The translations under genes and the position numbers were made by a program. This document shows positions 59,779-64,000 of a stretch of 64,000 nt of DNA, in pieces; within the stretch, counting starts at the first letter, position 1, and each line of letters opens with the position of its first letter. Origin of the DNA: Mactromeris polynyma. Its lineage: Eukaryota; Mollusca; Bivalvia; Venerida; Mactridae. The DNA lies in assembly GCA_032209605.1 (NCBI GenBank), contig JASFXZ010000009.1:11085553-11149552 (forward strand). The letters are read 5' to 3'. The notes under the pieces were generated by a model. The model did no database searches, was not told the origin of the DNA, and saw only the letters and a list, made by a program, of their open reading frames with translations.

Positions 59779-61440
59779 ATGCCAGCGAAAAATAAAGGAA
59801 AGGGACAGACAAATAGACAAACCCAAAAACCAATGAATATGAAGAATATAAACAATGAACAAACATGTGTAGGGCAAAATAGTGCAAATAATAACAGGCA
59901 AAATATAAGTCAGAATGCTACTGCGTCAACGCCAATAGATGTTATTGGACAATCACGTGAAATATTATATGGACCTAGTGTTTGTTTGCAAAATCAAAAT
60001 AATACACATGAAGCACAGCGGATTGAGCATAATACAAATATCCCAATCCCGAGTCAAGAAATGGGACAAACGTGTTTACCTACACTAACCGAAATGCAGT
60101 ATTGTGGACAATCACACCACGCCCCCAGGAACAGTCACTATGCATACACAGGTGTTGTACAAACAGGCAATAATGCAGGTGCGGTTAGCGGAGTACCACC
60201 ATGGGCTTTGAATTTGTGTCAGCAAGTTAACTGTATCCAGACAATGCTGGATAATCACTGTAAAACATGGCAAAATGCTGAACAAAACATGTTGGCTCAA
60301 AATGAAAAATTGATTAAAATGGAGCGTGCTCTTTTTGACCTGCCAAGTATAAAACAAGAAATAAAAGCAACAAGCTCAAAGCCCAGCGACATTGAAAACA
60401 ATATGAAACATTTACAAACAAAAGTCACAGATTATGACGGAACTATTCAACAATATAGCGACATGTCCGATGACATATCAGCGAACAATACTGACACTGA
60501 TCAGAGAATAAGACAGATAGAAACACGTCTAACAGAACTGGAGTTGAAACACAAAAAAACACAGAGAAACACATAATGCAAACAGACGAAAGTGTAACAG
60601 ACGTGAAATGGCGCAGTATGAGAGAAAACTTGCTCTTTTTTGGGCATCCGGAGGTTAGAAAAAAACTGAGGTCGAAAACTGTGAAGAGAAAATTAAAAAT
60701 TTTATAAAAAGCGATATGGGTATTGACAAGAGCATGCCAATGGATCGTGCCCATCGTCCAGTAATAACTTTCGCCCCCGGCCCATCTGTGTAAAATTTAC
60801 ATTCTATAAAGACAAAGAACTTGTGAGAATGAAAGCTCCACAGGTATTATCTGGAACAGATTATGGTGTTTCCGAACAATTCCCGCCTGAAATCGAAATT
60901 AAACGTAAGTCACTGTATGGCGTCGCAAAACAAGCGCGTGAAAATGAAAACATTAAAGTAAAATTAGTGCGGGAGAAACTGTATATTAATGGAACATTAT
61001 ATAACGGACATAATAATAGTGAAAAAACGAGAGAATTTAACGGCGCTAGACCAAAAGTGTACAGAAATACGAATTACAAGAAAGCATACGGACAGAGAGG
61101 ACAAAACGAAACACATAGTGACATACATATAAACAACAAGAATCCAGTTGGTAACTCAGAAATACAAATGAAAAACAGATTCGAACAACTCTCTCAGTAT
61201 GATGAAATTACGCGTACACCAGTGTCTGAACATCCACACAGACCCACCCAAGCAAAGAAGAAAAAAGCAACTTCGCCGCTTGAACAGGATGTTACTTTCA
61301 AAAAGCAACATCTCGAATTCACTACCAGTGACGATGAATCATTTGGAGATTCACACGCCACACAGGAACCTAGCAAAACTATCTGGACTGGTAATTGTGG
61401 TAAGTCCCCCCCCCTAATCCCTGGAACGTCACGCTATTTA
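59779..61440 (+). pseudogene. LINE ORF1 (L1/Tx1-type ORF1p-like) relic
   Basis: The first frame (59779-60576) starts MPAKNKGKGQTNRQ, is Gln/Asn-rich and ends in a coiled coil (RIRQIETRLTELELKHK). Then, after frameshifts, RENLLFFGHPE and NFIKSDMGIDKS with DRAHR (about 60610-60780), and a third frame from about 60780 (VKFTFYKDKELVRMKAPQ, GVSEQFPPEI, KLVREKLYINGTLYN). This is the coiled coil, RRM and C-terminal domain order of L1-like ORF1p, an RNA-binding chaperone. At least two frameshifts and a stop mean it is dead. It ends IWTGNCG, the tail found alone at the other unit borders. No ORF2 follows on this strand. Confidence 0.8.
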
Positions 61441-61711
61441 ATAACGATTGGCGTTCGGCTGTTCGTAAACTTTATTTCTTTTATTTAACACCAAATATGC
61501 AAGTTGTATAATTATGAATTTCAATAAATGAGTCATATATGTAAGAATATACAATCTGGTATCAACAAAAATGATCTAGCGACTTTCTATTTCTACTTCG
61601 TTACTGCCCAGGGCGTAATGCATCGCAGCCAAGTGACGTCACCAAAGTGGTAAAATCCATTAACATTGTATATATCATACAATTAAACTAATACAAAAAC
61701 ATATGTGCTGT
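61441..61711. other. Spacer between opposing LINE relics (unit 4)
   Basis: As 34196-34516. Confidence 0.5.
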
Positions 61712-61980
61712 TTAGGCTGTGTATGTCTGCAGACGAGAGCTGATTTCATCTACAGAGGTTATCTGGACCAGGTCTGGGTGCAGGGAATTCCAGTCTCTGA
61801 TGGTCCGAGGCAGGAAACTGTTCTTATATTGTTCATAGTTGACACGGAGCTCAATCAATGCATGGCTGTTTCTTCTAGTGTCATGGTAGCGAGGTGGAAT
61901 AATATAGTCCGAGATTTCGACTGGAGAAACATTATTGACTGCTTTGTGGAAGTACGTTTGTCTCTTGATCGACTTGATAC
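61712..61980 (-). pseudogene. LINE RT C-terminal relic (unit 4/5 border)
   Basis: Same relic as 34517-34795, ending at TAA 61712-61714, with several substitutions. Confidence 0.7.
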
Positions 61981-62205
61981 GTGATCAGATACGTATGCAT
62001 TGAACGAAAATCAATGCATATATATGTATCCTATATCTGAACTATTAACAGAAACAATATATGGTGTTTTGTACTGTAGTTATAAACTCAAATATATATA
62101 CAACACGAATGCAATGATTCTTTATAAATGGAAATATACAGCTTATGGTACAACACAAAATATTGCCTGAAAACAGCATAATACAATTTGCAAGCACAGT
62201 ATATA
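61981..62205. repeat. Start of unit 5
   Basis: Homologous to 113-178 plus 2533-2690 without the unit-1 insertion, so a fifth unit continues past the window. Confidence 0.6.
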
Positions 62206-62442
62206 TGCGCACTGCTTTGGGAATTTCAACCTCTTCTTTAAGTGACGTCATTTCAAGAAAACACAACATGTGATGTCACGATTTGCAAGCAGGAAACAAT
62301 ATTTACTCCATATGATCACTTCGTTTTCATATTGTCATATGGGGCAAATATTGCTTACTGACTACATGGTGACGTCTCAATAAACGTTTTCTGGAAATGA
62401 CGTCGCTTAAAGAAGAGGTTGGAAATCGTACAGCGGCGCTCA
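62206..62442. mobile_element. 237-bp MITE in unit 5
   Basis: Imperfect inverted termini share TTTCCAACCTCTTCTTTAAG-like sequence and GACGTCATTTC; TATA flanks both ends. The empty site AGTATATTATATACATG is seen in units 1 and 4. Confidence 0.7.
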
Positions 62443-62750
62443 TATATACATGAATTAATTCTTATCAAGACATTATAAAATAATTAGTGTTATAAGGTCG
62501 TATTCAACAAGATACGCACATACACATGTACACAAATGAATGATGGAGTCGTGCAGGAAATGTCACATAAATATATAACGTGCATTTTATATTACATTGT
62601 TTGGAGGTATGTTTGTTGTAGTGGATATTCAGTATAAATTCTGTAAAGCAAAACACGAAGAGTTTCCCGATAATACTAAGTTTATTTAATGCTGTCAAGT
62701 AACGTTATGATCTACAATAATGCTTGCAGTATACTTGATTAGAATGAAAT
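62443..62750. repeat. Unit 5 non-coding sequence
   Basis: Homologous to 2700-3005. Confidence 0.6.
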
Positions 62751-63005
62751 AATGAGATACAATTATGAATGTAAAATAATGAGATACAATTATGAATGTA
62801 AAATAATGAGATACAATTATGAATGTAAAATAATGAGATACAATTATGAATGTAAAATAATGAGATACAATTATGAATGTAAAATAATGAGATACAATTA
62901 TGAATGTAAAATAATGAGATACAATTATGAATGTAAAATAATGAGATATAATTATGAATGTAAAATAATGAGATACAATTATGAATGTAAAATAATGAGA
63001 TACAA
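62751..63005. repeat. 27-bp tandem repeat next to the LINE 3' end
   Basis: About 9.5 nearly identical copies containing AATAATGAGATACAATTATG. A single related word (AATGAGAATATAATGCGATA) exists in the other units at the same place, so the array grew from target DNA. Open as 9-residue repeats on both strands, an artefact. Confidence 0.88.
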
Positions 63006-63093
63006 TTATAATAATAAATAATAATAAAAATATTTATATAGCGCCTTATAAAACAAGTCTCTAAGCGCTTTACACGCGAACTGTGTCTAAATA
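63006..63093 (-). other. 3' UTR and tail of the CR1/L2-like LINE
   Basis: On the minus strand AAGCGCTTAGAGACTTG, then GGCGCTATATAAATATT and an (ATT)n-type tail. This GCGCTATATAAAT-plus-microsatellite ending is typical of CR1/L2-like LINEs. Confidence 0.65.
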
Positions 63094-63999
63094 TCACTTA
63101 TATGCTATTTTAAACAGGTGAGTTTTTATTGACTTTTTGAAAACCGGCAGAGAGTCAATGTTTTTTATTTCTACTGGCAGGTTGTTCCACAGGGTGGCTG
63201 CACATTTGTCAAATCGCCTTTCACCATAGGTCTTAGTTTTTGTTCGTGGAATGTTCAATAACTTGGCTGAGTCTGATCTCAGAGATCTTGTTGGTTGGTA
63301 CTCACTAATCAACCCAGTCATGTAAACAGGAGCAAGTTCTTGTCTGATCTTAAATGTGTATAGCATGACCTTATACTGTACTCTGTACGGCACCGGAAGC
63401 CAGTGCAGTGAATGTAGGATCGGTGTAATGTGCTCACGCTTTTTTGTTAGTGTGATCAAGCGAGCAGCAGTGTTCTGGATGCGCTGCAGCTTGCCCACTA
63501 CCTTGGTGTTGGCACCACATAACAAAACATTGGCATAGTCCAGTCGAGAGGTCACAAGGGAATTCACAAGTGTTTTGCAGGCATTTACAGTAATGAATGG
63601 CCTAATCCGCCCGATGTTTCGCAAATGGAAGAAGCAAGATTTGGATATTGCATTAGCTTGTTTGTCCATGCTTAGAGTTTTATCAAAGAAGGCACCTAAA
63701 TTTTTCACAAATGATGATTCATGGACAATTGTTCCGTCAAATTGTAATTTGCAGTCAGAAAAATCCTTGACTTGATGTTTTGGTGCAAAGATGATAAGTT
63801 CCGTTTTATCCTGGTTGATCTTTAGCATGTTCAAACGCATCCAGGAACTGATGTCTGACAGGCAGGCTTCAAGTGCTGGTACTACACTAGTCCAACTGTC
63901 TTTTGATTTGATGACTAGGTAGCTTTGGGTATCATCTGCATAGCCGTGGTGTAACATGTTATGGCTCTTGCATATATCACCTATTGGTTTGGAGAACAT
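63094..63999 (-). CDS. CR1/L2-like LINE reverse transcriptase, C-terminal half, partial
   Basis: 301 open codons running off the window. Begins just before the RT catalytic box YADDTQ, then KINQDKTELIIF, KNLGAFFD, LRNIGRIRPF, SRLDYANVLLCG, LQRIQNTAARLI, LHWLPVPYRVQYK, LRSDSAKLL and LWNNLPVEIK, in the order of CR1/L2-clade LINEs. No stop or frameshift in the visible part and a recognisable tail, so a fairly young insertion. Reverse-transcribes its own RNA at nicked target DNA. Confidence 0.9.
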   Translation of the reverse strand: MFSKPIGDICKSHNMLHHGYADDTQSYLVIKSKDSWTSVVPALEACLSDISSWMRLNMLKINQDKTELIIFAPKHQVKDFSDCKLQFDGTIVHESSFVKNLGAFFDKTLSMDKQANAISKSCFFHLRNIGRIRPFITVNACKTLVNSLVTSRLDYANVLLCGANTKVVGKLQRIQNTAARLITLTKKREHITPILHSLHWLPVPYRVQYKVMLYTFKIRQELAPVYMTGLISEYQPTRSLRSDSAKLLNIPRTKTKTYGERRFDKCAATLWNNLPVEIKNIDSLPVFKKSIKTHLFKIAYK

Positions 64000-64000
64000 A

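Overview
The window is eukaryotic nuclear DNA: AT-rich, intron-bearing, packed with satellites, non-LTR retrotransposon pieces and small DNA transposons. The gene content (an expanded family of cGAS-like nucleotidyltransferases, a torsin-like AAA+ gene, Penelope-like, CR1/L2-like and jockey-like retroelement remains) fits a lophotrochozoan, most likely a bivalve mollusc. No species is claimed.

The backbone is a tandem array of segmental duplications. Each unit, left to right, holds: a minus-strand reverse transcriptase (RT) C-terminal relic; about 1 kb of shared non-coding DNA; a CA-rich tract; a 37-bp satellite; a 33-bp satellite; a short spacer with a gag-like zinc-knuckle relic; a 33/35-bp satellite; a minus-strand intronless cGAS-like receptor (cGLR) gene; its conserved upstream block; and a plus-strand LINE ORF1 tail relic. 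The four cGLR copies are at 7436-9088, 22143-23780, 31384-33003 and 40742-42376. A fifth unit begins near 61.7 kb. All four keep the GGS motif and the three acidic catalytic residues, in DNA that is otherwise decaying. Copy 3 has lost its usual start codon frame.

Comparing units as filled and empty sites dates many insertions after the duplications: about 2.35 kb in unit 1 (179-2532), a 3.55-kb terminal-inverted-repeat (TIR) element (10055-13607), a 301-bp hAT-type MITE (33235-33535), a 616-bp TIR element (36266-36881), a 266-bp LINE 3' end (58398-58663), a 753-bp iteron-bearing element (58982-59734), a 237-bp MITE (62206-62442) and a CR1/L2-like LINE (63021-63999, running off the edge). The largest is a 15.7-kb block (42474-58173) flanked by an 8-bp direct repeat. 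It splits cGLR copy 4 from its upstream region and carries long inverted termini plus 3.2 kb of a 36-bp satellite and 9.8 kb of a 31-bp satellite.

Between units 1 and 2 (13.7-21.2 kb) lies a non-repeated interval with a five-exon torsin-like gene on the minus strand. It looks dead (frameshift in the Walker B exon, one exon not found). Its first intron holds a Penelope-like RT relic, and a cluster of palindromic units and a LINE C-terminal fragment follow. Most long open frames in the satellites are artefacts of repeat periods that are multiples of three. The cGLR genes are the only features here that look like working, selected genes. By family they would sense a nucleic acid or other ligand in the cytosol and make a nucleotide second messenger for a STING-type receptor.
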